Assembly (NCBI RefSeq): GCF_023256255.1
Contig: NZ_JAGDXD010000043.1
Location: 62,001-126,000, forward strand
DNA from: Caldivirga sp.
GTDB lineage: Archaea > Thermoproteota > Thermoprotei > Thermoproteales > Thermocladiaceae
Length of the DNA: 64,000 nt
Direction: 5' to 3'
A program made the translations under genes and the position numbers. Positions 26,655-36,284 of this stretch are shown here, one piece after another. Position 1 is the first letter of the stretch. Each line of letters starts with the position of its first letter. The notes under the pieces were generated by a model. That model saw only the letters and a program-made list of their open reading frames with translations. It searched no databases and was not told the origin of the DNA.

Positions 26655-29267
26655 TCACACAGTGTCGGCTATTAGCTTAATGCTATCCTTATCAAGTCTC
26701 TTTAAGTCAATTTCATATACATTATCATGAATGTCAACTAACGTTAGCTTACTGTCCATGAGCATTACGTTCCTCCTACCCCTAGTGTTAACTACTACTT
26801 CACCATAGTTAGTCACTAAGTGCCACTCCAGCTCATCACCCTTAACATTAATTGCCTTAACACTGACCGTAATAGGCTTGAAGTTGTTTAGAGCTATTGC
26901 AGTCTCAAGTAGCTTAACTGACTCAGCATCAAGAACCTTATAGTTACTTAAAATGAACCGCTCCCTACCATCCTTATCATAGAACGCGACGTATTCAGGT
27001 TGAGATATTGGGAACGGTAACCTAGGTTTAAGATCCTTATAAACTTCCCCATTAACGACCAGTGTGACTAGACTCCTTCTACTTCCTGGCTTAACCTTAA
27101 CGCTACTTGGTTCAAGCATAATATCCTTAACGTAATCCCTGAGCGTTAAGGCATTTCCATTATTATCATCATTCTTAAGAAGCTTTAACTCACCTGTGAA
27201 TAATTCAAGCTGATCCTTAAACATATTGTAGAAGTACCCCCTCTTAGCTAATAATTCATTAGGCTTACCCTCCTCAATAATTTCCCCATTAGACATTACT
27301 ATTACCCTATCAGCGCTCATAACCTCAACGAAACTGTGGGTTACGAAGATTGCTGTCCTACCCTTAGCTAAATTCATGATGGCTCTATAAACCTCAGCCT
27401 CATTAATAACATCAAGGTTCGATGTTGCCTCATCAAGGATAACGATATCCGGCTGCTTAATAATTGCCCTAGCAATCGAAATCCTCTGCCTCTGGCCGCC
27501 GGATAATGATGAACCCCTTTCACCTAAGTTAGTGTCGTAGGCTAGTGGTAACTGCATTATTTCATCATGAATCCTAGCAGCCTTACAGGCAGCTATTATC
27601 TCCCAAGGTTCAACACTTCTTCCACTACCATAGGCTACATTGTAGGCTACTGTACTATCGAACAAGGCCACCTCCTGTGGAACGTAGGCAATCCTATCCC
27701 TAAGGTACTGCAGGTCAATTTCCTTAATATTAACACCGTTTATCCTTATTTCCCCTGAATCCACATCATACATCCTAAGGAGTAGCTTAGATAGCGTACT
27801 CTTCCCTGAACCACTCTTACCAACCACGGCAACCTTCTCACCAACCCTTATCCTCAGGTTTATGTTCTTTAAGACAGGCGTATACTTATCGTAACTAAAC
27901 CAAACATTACTGAACAATATGTCACCCTTTAGGTCAGGCTTCTTAGGTTTCTCAGGCTCCTTAACGTCGGGCTCAGCCTCCATTATCTCCCTAAGCCTAT
28001 CCCCTGATGTCACTGCTTGCTGTATGAATGGTATTATGTTACTCAAGTTGTTTATCGGTCCATAGAACTGAGCCATGTAGGACACGAATGCCGTTAAGGT
28101 ACCTAACTGGATAGTACCAGCAATAACCTGTTCACCACCGAACCACCACATCATGACTGTTGACAGTGATGTTAGTAAACCGAGGAATGGCCAATAACTG
28201 ACGTTCATTTTAGTTACCTTAACCTGTGACTCATAAAGCCTATTAAGGAGTTCATTTAACCTACCTGACTCATAATCCTCCTTGGCGAAGGACTTTATAA
28301 CCATGTAGTTGGGTATAGCGTCTGATAGGGCGCTGGTCACATCAGCGCTCCTCCTCCAATTCCTATGGTAAACCCTATGTGACTTCTTACGATACCTATA
28401 TATCATGTAGGCTATTACTGGGGTTGGTAATAGTACGAATAGCGCTAGTTTAACATCCATTGTGAACAGTATTACGCCTATACCTATTAGGGTTAGCACA
28501 TTAACTATGAGCGTTGGTAAGCCCCAAACCATTAACCATTGAGTGTTACCGGCATCATTAGTTAGCCTTGAGAGTATCCTACCAGTTGACATTCTATCTA
28601 TGAAGGATGCTGAAAGCTTCATGACATGTGCAAACACCTTAGACCTAATATCATTCACAACCCTCTGCCCAACAGTGTTAAGTATGTAGTTCTGAGCTAT
28701 TGATAAAGCCGTAACGGCTACATACGATCCTATTAATGTTAAAGTTAAATTATAGAAGAGCCTCATTGAGTGAGTCTTAGTTAAGAAGACGTTATCAATC
28801 AGTATCTTAAGCAGGTAGGGTGGAACTAGGTTAAGCATCGCTATGGCTATAGATAATATAACCCCTATAAGCATCTTATGCCAGTAAGGTCTCATGAAGT
28901 TAAGCAGCCAGAGTAATGTGCTCCTAACGTTAGATTTTCTACTTTGTCCAGCTAATGTAATACCTTCATAATGCCCATTACCGTTTATGCGTCCATTAAC
29001 AATTATTGCAAACTTCCTAAACTCCTCAATGGGCTTCTTAGTGAAGTATGCGGCTTCAATTTCCTCGCCTTTTTTAGTAACAAGGATAAGCTTACCTATA
29101 CCGATTCCATCCTCAACGTACACCCTCTGTATGTCACTTAGTTGATAGGATTCCTCTTTACCATCACTGCTCACTATTATTCTGTTATCATTGGTTAAGC
29201 ATACTTCACTATTCCTGAACCTGAGGTCTTTATCTAAGTCGGAAATCGCCTTGAAGATGCAATCCAT
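26655..29267 (-). CDS. ABC exporter fused to a C-terminal DUF1854 domain
   Basis: 870 aa. An N-terminal beta-rich domain (1-105) is followed by a six-helix exporter domain (about 130-430) and an ATPase domain with VGKSGSGKST, SLSGGQRQRIS and ILDEATSNLD. Residues about 715-870 match DUF1854 (LPFPISQPEYVAFYDKDGRE, then SVKLLETAIALNNFKP), known from bacterial ABC systems tied to cyanophycin metabolism. The N-terminal domain looks like a second, distantly similar copy of the C-terminal fold. No cyanophycin synthetase is present. Substrate unknown. It is probably a homodimeric exporter with cytoplasmic domains at both ends. Confidence 0.85.
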   Translation of the reverse strand: MDCIFKAISDLDKDLRFRNSEVCLTNDNRIIVSSDGKEESYQLSDIQRVYVEDGIGIGKLILVTKKGEEIEAAYFTKKPIEEFRKFAIIVNGRINGNGHYEGITLAGQSRKSNVRSTLLWLLNFMRPYWHKMLIGVILSIAIAMLNLVPPYLLKILIDNVFLTKTHSMRLFYNLTLTLIGSYVAVTALSIAQNYILNTVGQRVVNDIRSKVFAHVMKLSASFIDRMSTGRILSRLTNDAGNTQWLMVWGLPTLIVNVLTLIGIGVILFTMDVKLALFVLLPTPVIAYMIYRYRKKSHRVYHRNWRRSADVTSALSDAIPNYMVIKSFAKEDYESGRLNELLNRLYESQVKVTKMNVSYWPFLGLLTSLSTVMMWWFGGEQVIAGTIQLGTLTAFVSYMAQFYGPINNLSNIIPFIQQAVTSGDRLREIMEAEPDVKEPEKPKKPDLKGDILFSNVWFSYDKYTPVLKNINLRIRVGEKVAVVGKSGSGKSTLSKLLLRMYDVDSGEIRINGVNIKEIDLQYLRDRIAYVPQEVALFDSTVAYNVAYGSGRSVEPWEIIAACKAARIHDEIMQLPLAYDTNLGERGSSLSGGQRQRISIARAIIKQPDIVILDEATSNLDVINEAEVYRAIMNLAKGRTAIFVTHSFVEVMSADRVIVMSNGEIIEEGKPNELLAKRGYFYNMFKDQLELFTGELKLLKNDDNNGNALTLRDYVKDIMLEPSSVKVKPGSRRSLVTLVVNGEVYKDLKPRLPFPISQPEYVAFYDKDGRERFILSNYKVLDAESVKLLETAIALNNFKPITVSVKAINVKGDELEWHLVTNYGEVVVNTRGRRNVMLMDSKLTLVDIHDNVYEIDLKRLDKDSIKLIADTV

Positions 29268-29425
29268 AAATGGTTCTTAGGCTGCCTTCAACCTTTCATA
29301 TTAATAAACCTTTCTCCATTGAGCCTCAGTAAAATTGCACTAAAGCTTAATAATGAAGATAATAATGCATATACACTATAGTGAATACGAATTATATATA
29401 ATAGTTAAGCAATTAAGAGTAAGTA

Positions 29426-30478
29426 TTACCCCCTATGTTCATTAGCCAGTACATCGGCTTCATTGAGTATTAACCCAGTGGGGTCCTCAAGGTCCTTTAT
29501 TAAACCCACCTTACCTATCTCCATTGCTTTACGTATACTGGATATTAGCCTACTTGGCTTAACCCTAATTAAGGGTGCACCAGCCTTAATAACATACTTA
29601 TCAGTATAGTAGGTTGAGGGAAAGTACGATATTGATGGGACCCCCAGTAATGCAGCCTCCACAGCGAAGGTTGATCCACCAGTTATGACTAGGCTTGAGA
29701 AGTACGCTAATTGAAGACCATCAACTGGCTTACTTGGTATTATTACATTGCCATTACTTAATTCACGGTTAAACCTACTTGCCACTAATTCCCTCTGGTC
29801 ATCATACCTAGGGAACACGATTACCTTGAAACCCTGCTTTAGGAGGAATCTAATAGCCTTAACGGCAATCCTAGATTGTTCACTGTATTTGTAATAGGCT
29901 GCCTTACTCTCCTCAAACCTGAAGACAACATACTTGTCACCATTTCTCAAACCCAATTGCTCAACCTCACTCCAATTCGGCTTAAACCTATAGACCCACA
30001 TGACTTCGAAGACGCCATTAAAGAACTTAACCTTACCTTCCTCACCATGTGGAATATAGGCCATTAGCTTCCTCTTAGGTATGGCGATTGGTGCAATAAC
30101 CCTATCAGCTAGGGGTAAGGTTAGTTTATTAACGTGGAAGGCATGGGCAGTGTCTGTTAACGCTATTGATGGCTTACCTAAACCGAAGGCAACCCTGAAC
30201 GCGTCCGGTGATGTTAATGATATATGAACATTGAAGTCATCTACCACATTAATTAGTTTAAGGCTCCTGCTAAGTCCATTAACCAGCTTACTCCTAACAT
30301 CCTCACCATGCTCGCCTTCGCAATACCCATTTACACCATACATCTTTAGCACATTAATGACGTAGTCGTACTTCCTACAAGTCACTATGAACCTATAACC
30401 CCTCCCCTCGCCTTCTAGCGCCAACACAGAGGCTATTCTTGCTTGTTTAGCCGTTAATGCGTCGAACCATACTAACAT
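29426..30478 (-). CDS. DUF354 glycosyltransferase-fold protein
   Basis: 350 aa of the archaeal DUF354 family, which shares the two-Rossmann GT-B fold of UDP-GlcNAc 2-epimerases and glycosyltransferases. Visible blocks: VWFDALTAKQARIASVLAL at the start, KPSIALTDTAHAFHVNKL, YVVFRFEESKAAYYKY, and GGSTFAVEAALLGVPSISYF near 270, the nucleotide-sugar-type region. A role in surface glycan synthesis is plausible. It is on the same strand as the arginine-deiminase-like gene, 56 nt downstream of it. Confidence 0.8.
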   Translation of the reverse strand: MLVWFDALTAKQARIASVLALEGEGRGYRFIVTCRKYDYVINVLKMYGVNGYCEGEHGEDVRSKLVNGLSRSLKLINVVDDFNVHISLTSPDAFRVAFGLGKPSIALTDTAHAFHVNKLTLPLADRVIAPIAIPKRKLMAYIPHGEEGKVKFFNGVFEVMWVYRFKPNWSEVEQLGLRNGDKYVVFRFEESKAAYYKYSEQSRIAVKAIRFLLKQGFKVIVFPRYDDQRELVASRFNRELSNGNVIIPSKPVDGLQLAYFSSLVITGGSTFAVEAALLGVPSISYFPSTYYTDKYVIKAGAPLIRVKPSRLISSIRKAMEIGKVGLIKDLEDPTGLILNEADVLANEHRG

Positions 30479-30534
30479 TAGTGGGGTAATGGGGTATAAT
30501 TATTAAGCTTAGCTTCACTTAGGTTAAGTTATCG

Positions 30535-31782
30535 TTAAGATCTCCGTATAGTGGCTGTGGCGCAGTGTACACCACCATAACCACCCACTAGTTCACTGAC
30601 GTCTATTGTTATGAAATCCACACCCTCATTAAGCACATCCGGCCTATATGGGAAAATATGCCCCTCACTCTTCATCTTCTCATAACCAGACTCCACGTAC
30701 TGTAGTGTAGCTTGCCTAACTGGGTCATCACTACTCCGTAGTCTTTTAATCATTTTCTTAATATTCATCTCAATATTAGGCACTAGTATTCTCCTATCCT
30801 TAAGCGTCAGGAAATTAGAAGCGAAGGCTGCCTGCTCAATTACTGATAAGTTAATTATGTTGAAGCCCCTCTGCTTAATGTAATCAAGTAGAGTGGATTC
30901 ACCCAACTTCTCTAACCCATCCTGAGCCCTCGCGTAGACAATAACATGAGTATTCTTCATTAATTCCTCGTTCCCTATTACTAAACCATCACCAGCAACG
31001 TTAAAGTATGTGTCTAGGTGCATGACAAGCATATCGTCACCCCACGGGTGCTTAGGTAACTTAGCCACTACCAACTCATCGAAATCCAGGAGACCCATTA
31101 TCTGCTTAACACCATTGAAGCTGCTCCTCCAACCGTACCCAACGATTGCGAAGTCACCCATGGGCATGAAGTCTCCCCCCTCCAGGAAGCCAGGCTTAAT
31201 CAGCTTGTATACTATTGGTGTATTTAAGGCCTTGAAGAATAGCTCAGTGATGGTTGGCTCAAGTCTCCTTTGAGGCATTCGCATCCTCCCAATTACTACA
31301 CCCGTCTTAACCACTAATTGCTGATCCCTAGTGTAGTATAGGTTAGCCATTGGGTTTCTATTAATAATCCTAGCTATAGTATTAGTCTTAGTTCTCTTAA
31401 TAATTATCAATGGTCTTAGTATGAGTATATTGAATAATGCTTCAGGGTCATATGAGGCTAGGTTCCTTAGGAAGTCTGTGTACGCATCATCACTTAAATC
31501 CCCCTTATACATTATTGATGACTTAACAATGGACACTACCGTCTCCCTGAACTCACTACTGTGCCTCATTCTTTGAATCACAATGCTTTTAAGCCTATGT
31601 ACAGTGACTCCTTCGCTCATCATTACGTGCTCCATGTTTTGATGCTCATAGAGTGCCTCATCCATGCTGAACACCCCCTCGTAGAGGAAGGCTCTAGGGT
31701 AAAGTAATCCGTAGAACATTTCCACACCCGGCCTATGAACCATGACTTCGCTTAGCTTGTCCCATTCGCTTCTAACCAGCAC
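30535..31782 (-). CDS. Arginine deiminase-like amidinohydrolase
   Basis: 415 aa, normal length for arginine deiminase. Family blocks are in order: SEWDKLSEVMVHRPG at the N-terminus, GGDFMPMG, MHLDTYFNV with the catalytic His, and GGVHCATATI at the C-terminus with nucleophile Cys407. The enzyme would convert arginine to citrulline and ammonia. Partners of the classical pathway (carbamoyltransferase, carbamate kinase) are absent from the window, so an alternative substrate or role remains possible. It is divergent from an aminotransferase with a 53-nt gap that must hold both promoters. Confidence 0.82.
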   Translation of the reverse strand: MLVRSEWDKLSEVMVHRPGVEMFYGLLYPRAFLYEGVFSMDEALYEHQNMEHVMMSEGVTVHRLKSIVIQRMRHSSEFRETVVSIVKSSIMYKGDLSDDAYTDFLRNLASYDPEALFNILILRPLIIIKRTKTNTIARIINRNPMANLYYTRDQQLVVKTGVVIGRMRMPQRRLEPTITELFFKALNTPIVYKLIKPGFLEGGDFMPMGDFAIVGYGWRSSFNGVKQIMGLLDFDELVVAKLPKHPWGDDMLVMHLDTYFNVAGDGLVIGNEELMKNTHVIVYARAQDGLEKLGESTLLDYIKQRGFNIINLSVIEQAAFASNFLTLKDRRILVPNIEMNIKKMIKRLRSSDDPVRQATLQYVESGYEKMKSEGHIFPYRPDVLNEGVDFITIDVSELVGGYGGVHCATATIRRS

Positions 31783-31835
31783 CAGTTAATTGACTAGGCA
31801 TAGCTTAAATAGATTATACCTAAGCCTAAACCAAG

Positions 31836-33044
31836 GTGAATCAAGTGCCTAAGCCGGCTAAGGGGTCAGAATACTTGAAGGGGTCAATGATTAGGGAGGT
31901 TAATACACTGGTTGATGAACTTGAGGGTAATGGGGTGGATGTGATCAAAATGCATATTGGACAACCTGGAGTACCACCTTCAAGTGAATTAATAAGCGAA
32001 TTCACGGATCTACTCAGGGAGAAGCCCTTTGAGTTAAGCGCCTACTCCTCAACCCCTGGAATCCTGGAGTTGAGGGAGGCTATTGCTGATGACTACTACA
32101 GGTATTCAGGCGTTAAAGTATCATCATCCAATATTTCAGTGACCACAGGATCCTCAGAGGCCATAATAACGTTAGCCATGGCATTCCTAAACCCGGGTGA
32201 TAAGGTTGTTTTACTTAACCCAACTTACCTACTGTATAAGCCCATCATGCAGTACTTCAACGCTAAGGTTACGGAAGTTAAGGTTAATATAAGTAATGAT
32301 TTCAACCCTGACCCTGAGGAATTAAAGAGGGCTGTTGATAAGGGTACTAAGTTAATAGTGTTGGTTAATCCCGATAACCCAACTGGTTCAACCCTTAAGA
32401 GTGAGGTGGTTAAGACGGCTGTTGACTTAGCTGTTGATAATGATTCATTATTAATCTATGATGAGGCATACAGGCACCTTTACTACGAGGGTGAGCATGT
32501 ATATGCTTTAAGATACAACATGAGTAATGTTGTTGCATTAAACACGTTCTCGAAGGATCCGGCTTTACCAGGTTGGAGACTTGGATTTGCGGTTGCTGAT
32601 GAAAGCATACTCAACGTCTTCAATAGGGTTAAGCAGTACATTAATATTAATCCGCCAACCCCAGCACAGTTCATTGGACTCCTGTATCTTCGTAAGTATA
32701 AGGAGGATTTCATTAAGGAGACTATACCATTATTCAAGGAGAGGAGAGATGTAGTTTACAATAGTATTAGGTCCATGTTACCTGATGCTAAGGTACTCAA
32801 GCCTAAGGCTGGCTTATTCATGTTCCCTGACTTATCAAGGTATTTAAGCAAAATCAACATGAATGACCTAGACTTCTCCCTGCGATTACTGAGGGAGAAG
32901 CATGTTGGTGTTGTGCCAGGTTCAGCATTTGGTGATGGAGGCGCATTACACATTAGGATCAACTTCACGAGGGAATCAACAGATAGGCTTCGTGAAGGCG
33001 TAGAGAGGATTGCCGAGTTGCTGAGGGAATTATCAGTATTGTGA
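31836..33044 (+). CDS. Class I/II aminotransferase
   Basis: 402 aa from a GTG. Fold-type I PLP enzyme with NPDNPTGSTL, IYDEAYRHLYYEG and the PLP-lysine block LNTFSKDPALPGWRLGFA; the C-terminal Arg of HIRINFTR binds the substrate carboxylate. It is close to archaeal aspartate/aromatic aminotransferases. With the indolepyruvate:ferredoxin oxidoreductase at 35.7-38.1 kb and ADP-forming acetyl-CoA synthetase at 24.4-26.6 kb it could feed amino-acid carbon into ATP formation, an inference from gene content. Confidence 0.88.
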   Translation: MNQVPKPAKGSEYLKGSMIREVNTLVDELEGNGVDVIKMHIGQPGVPPSSELISEFTDLLREKPFELSAYSSTPGILELREAIADDYYRYSGVKVSSSNISVTTGSSEAIITLAMAFLNPGDKVVLLNPTYLLYKPIMQYFNAKVTEVKVNISNDFNPDPEELKRAVDKGTKLIVLVNPDNPTGSTLKSEVVKTAVDLAVDNDSLLIYDEAYRHLYYEGEHVYALRYNMSNVVALNTFSKDPALPGWRLGFAVADESILNVFNRVKQYININPPTPAQFIGLLYLRKYKEDFIKETIPLFKERRDVVYNSIRSMLPDAKVLKPKAGLFMFPDLSRYLSKINMNDLDFSLRLLREKHVGVVPGSAFGDGGALHIRINFTRESTDRLREGVERIAELLRELSVL

Positions 33045-33149
33045 GCTTTAGCATCCGTTACGTAATTAACCTTAAGAATGGTTTAAATGATTGTTTAATG
33101 ATTGTATTGCGGGTTAATTCACATGCGAGAATCAGATATTGAGAAGAGT

Positions 33150-34505
33150 TCATATCTTCCTCAGTACACTTATTAGTGATCTTGCGTTAAGGTTATATAT
33201 CTTGGTTACCCTGGGTCCAAGCATCTCTAGGGCTGAGTGTTCATTCCCTATGAGTATTATCCTATAGTCACTGAAGCTTGATAAGCCCTGTTTAATCAAC
33301 GCTAAGTCAAGTTCATCATCCTCCCCATCCGTTATTAGCACTAGTTTATAATTCCTTAATGCTGGGTTTCTACGTACATCATCGTATGCTACCCTAATGG
33401 CTGATGTTATGTTAGTCCCACCGAGTGGGACTAGGGATAGGAGAGTCTTTATTATATCCTTCTTATTCGTCATTAATTGGTATATCTGCTGGTCGAAGAA
33501 CCTTGCCACAACCTCATGCCCCTTCATAACCATTACTATGGCTAATGCGGCCGCCCAAGTTATCTTACTTACACTACTGTACTCGAATATGTTATTCATA
33601 ACTGTGTAGAACATGCTTCCACTCTTATCTATAACTAAATATATCTTAGGCTTCCTCATCATTTTCCTTTCCTTAACCGTTAAGCTTCCAGTAGCCAACT
33701 TATAGGCGTATATTGGCTTAGCGAACTTAGCCAGGGCCCTATTGGTTGGGGTTAGGTCCTTAACCTCATTAACCTTATCCATCCTCTTAATACCGGTCAT
33801 GACACCCTTATCAAGCATTTCATTAAGTATACCCTCATCATACATGCGGCTTGACTCGGTTACGAGCTTAAGCAGTGAGTTAAGCATGTTAACTAACCTA
33901 GCCCTATATGGGTCTATGTCGGTGTCCAGTATGAGTTCAGCAACCTCATGACCTATTGCGGGTCCTAGAATTGAACGAGCCTTATTAATAGTGTCATTAA
34001 CCTTCTTCATGTTACCCATGTAGAATGAAATCAATGATCTAATCTCCCTATCAAGCATGTTCCTGCTCTCCTTAGATGATTGTGATGACTTATTAGATGC
34101 ATCCCTCAAGGCATTCGCAAGTCTCTCATTGCGTTCAATCCTATTAAGCATGTTAACGTATATTCTAAGTAACTTAACCGCCATTATCCTGGATAACCTA
34201 CCATTTAATTTAGTTAACCTAGAGACCTCAGCGTATTGTTCACTATTAATATAGTTGCTAACGATCATTCTCCATAATGCCCTATAATTATTACTATCAC
34301 TACCACTCCTAAGTATTGGCTGCCTGTAGTGTATGTAGAATGAGTCAGCCAGTATGTAGTTCCTTAATTTATCCAGGTTCGGTATCATGTGGCGTTTAGC
34401 CAGCAGGAAAACCTCCCTAAGCCTATACCGGGTTAACTCCTCATCGTAATCAACGTTAAGCAGTATACCGTAATCCTCCTCACTGCTCTGACCCATATAT
34501 AGCAC
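33150..34505 (-). CDS. VWA-domain protein paired with MoxR ATPase
   Basis: 451 aa. The first 280 residues are helical and charged; the von Willebrand A domain covers about 285-451 with a MIDAS site Asp293-x-Ser295-x-Ser297 (VIDKSGSM), the Thr of GGTNITSAI and LITDGEDDE. It overlaps the upstream MoxR gene by 26 nt. MoxR-VWA pairs act as chaperones that insert metal or activate enzyme complexes. The client here is unknown; the molybdoenzyme island or the FeS proteins nearby are candidates by inference. Confidence 0.85.
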   Translation of the reverse strand: MLYMGQSSEEDYGILLNVDYDEELTRYRLREVFLLAKRHMIPNLDKLRNYILADSFYIHYRQPILRSGSDSNNYRALWRMIVSNYINSEQYAEVSRLTKLNGRLSRIMAVKLLRIYVNMLNRIERNERLANALRDASNKSSQSSKESRNMLDREIRSLISFYMGNMKKVNDTINKARSILGPAIGHEVAELILDTDIDPYRARLVNMLNSLLKLVTESSRMYDEGILNEMLDKGVMTGIKRMDKVNEVKDLTPTNRALAKFAKPIYAYKLATGSLTVKERKMMRKPKIYLVIDKSGSMFYTVMNNIFEYSSVSKITWAAALAIVMVMKGHEVVARFFDQQIYQLMTNKKDIIKTLLSLVPLGGTNITSAIRVAYDDVRRNPALRNYKLVLITDGEDDELDLALIKQGLSSFSDYRIILIGNEHSALEMLGPRVTKIYNLNARSLISVLRKI

Positions 34506-35673
34506 CCCTTAACCTCTGAATCAAGTACTCCGTCTCCTCTATTTCACTCATGTATAGGCTCAGGAGGGACTTATCCCACCTAGCCTTAAGCCTATTCAAA
34601 GTTTCCTCAGCCTCCTTAATCTTCTGAGCCGCCTCATTAATCATGTTATTGTTGAGGAGTGCCTTAGCCTCACTAACCAGGTCACTGACCTTAAGTAATT
34701 CATCGGGCAAGTGAGCGGTTAAGAAGGCATCATACTCACTCAACTGCTCCTTATCATGAACTAAGTAGCGGGAAACCTTCATGACTGCGACCTTAAGCAT
34801 TGTTGCATTAACTTGACTGAGTGGGAAGCCTTGAATCATTAAGTAGGCTAAGGCATATAATGGAACCTTTATCCTAGTCCTATTGCTTATGGGAACGTGC
34901 TCAACGAAGTCAGCTATTATTGGTGAAGTAACCTTAGCAACGTCACTAATGTTAACGTAAAGGTGCCTAATTAGTTCATTGTACGTGTCGCGAATCAACT
35001 CCATGGTTGCCACAGGGCTTAAGTTCTCAGTCTCCCTACGAAGATACCAACCCTTAGTGAGCAATGCCTCAGTGTCCTCAGGTGCAGCGTACTCAGTGAA
35101 TATCCTCAATGGGAATCTATCGTAAAGGGCCTGAAGCTCCTCCTCCTCAGGAATCCTATTGCTACTACCGAAAACAGTCCAAGTCTTAACGGGAATCACC
35201 TTGTCACCATCGTAAACCACCCTCTCGTTTAAGAGTGAAAGAAGAGTGTTCAGTATTGCGCTTGACGCGTTGAATATCTCATCAAGTAGTGCGAAGTCGC
35301 TCTCAACTATTGAATTAACGTAAATCCTCTCAACCTTACCCTCCAGTAGCTTAGCCACATCAATGGGTCCAAGTATCTCCTCAAGGTCAGTGAACTTAGT
35401 TAACTGCCTGTAAAACCACCTGGCGTTAAGTAGCTTAGACAATACGTAGACTAGGGTCGTCTTAGCAGTGCCGGGGGGCCCTATAAGTAGGTAATTCTCC
35501 CTAGCTAGGGTTGACATTAATATGCCAGTAACCTCATTACTATACTTGTAAAACATGCCGTTAAGCTTAAGGTACAGGCTCCTAATGTTCTCAATGCCTT
35601 TACTGCCCGCAGACTCCATAATTGTATAGGCGCTAACCCATTTATAATGGTTTGTGTTGTTTTCACTCGACAA
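34480..35673 (-). CDS. MoxR-type AAA+ ATPase
   Basis: 397 aa. Walker A GPPGTAKTT is at 65-73, Walker B at about 128-132 (FALLDEIF), and sensor 1 at VFGSSNRIPEEEE. The C-terminal 80 residues form a coiled coil (KIKEAEETLNRLKARW). The region matches RavA/MoxR ATPases that work with a VWA partner, which overlaps its 3' end. It lies 23 nt before the iorB stop on the same strand, so it could be the tail of a longer transcript. Confidence 0.88.
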   Translation of the reverse strand: MSSENNTNHYKWVSAYTIMESAGSKGIENIRSLYLKLNGMFYKYSNEVTGILMSTLARENYLLIGPPGTAKTTLVYVLSKLLNARWFYRQLTKFTDLEEILGPIDVAKLLEGKVERIYVNSIVESDFALLDEIFNASSAILNTLLSLLNERVVYDGDKVIPVKTWTVFGSSNRIPEEEELQALYDRFPLRIFTEYAAPEDTEALLTKGWYLRRETENLSPVATMELIRDTYNELIRHLYVNISDVAKVTSPIIADFVEHVPISNRTRIKVPLYALAYLMIQGFPLSQVNATMLKVAVMKVSRYLVHDKEQLSEYDAFLTAHLPDELLKVSDLVSEAKALLNNNMINEAAQKIKEAEETLNRLKARWDKSLLSLYMSEIEETEYLIQRLRGAIYGSEQ

Positions 35674-35696
35674 AAGGCGTTAACAGGGGTTAGTTT

Positions 35697-36284
35697 TTAT
35701 GAAACTGAAGAAGCTATACTGCGTCCAAGCCTAAAGGCTTTAAGGTTCTCTGAAACAGCCTTACCAATAACCTTAACAATAGCTCCCTCAATGGACTCAA
35801 CACTAATTACCTCACTTACCCTGCTTAACGCATGCAACGCACCCAACATAACCATGTTTTCAAAAACCGGGTTTCCAATCTTCACTGCATAGTCGTATGC
35901 GTTTATAAAATAAGCCCTAGCAACCCTTCCCTTAACCTCAGCCTCTATTAACTCAGGCTTAGGTAACTTAACCTTAAGTATTGGGGGCGGTATTAACCTC
36001 TTGTTAGCTATTAACACAGTGGTCCTATTAGTGAAGGGTAATGACCTAAGCGCCTCAATTAACTCAAAGGCAACAACAATATCAGCCCCACCCTTAGGTA
36101 TTAGTGGTGAGTCAACGTCACCTATCCTAACATGCACATCAACAGCTCCACCTCTTTGGCTTAGACCATGGGTTTCAGCCACCAATGCCCTAAGCCCAGA
36201 GTCCACTGCTGCCTGACCAAGAACTGATGCGAATGTAATTAAGCCTTGACCACCCACACCGGTTAAGTACACGTTAAGCCTCAT
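35697..36284 (-). CDS. iorB: Indolepyruvate:ferredoxin oxidoreductase, beta subunit
   Basis: 195 aa with the gamma-domain fold of 2-oxoacid:ferredoxin oxidoreductases (GVGGQGLITFASVLGQAA, ETHGLSQRGGAVDVHVRIGD). With IorA it oxidises aryl pyruvates from transamination of aromatic amino acids to aryl-acetyl-CoA while reducing ferredoxin. The start codon overlaps the iorA stop (TAATG), so the two are translationally coupled. Confidence 0.92.
   Translation of the reverse strand: MRLNVYLTGVGGQGLITFASVLGQAAVDSGLRALVAETHGLSQRGGAVDVHVRIGDVDSPLIPKGGADIVVAFELIEALRSLPFTNRTTVLIANKRLIPPPILKVKLPKPELIEAEVKGRVARAYFINAYDYAVKIGNPVFENMVMLGALHALSRVSEVISVESIEGAIVKVIGKAVSENLKAFRLGRSIASSVS

Noticed and set aside
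29361-29420. Short palindrome CACTATAGTG between the ABC exporter and the DUF354 gene
   Set aside because: Only 10 bp and AT-rich, no second copy and not at a promoter-defining position.
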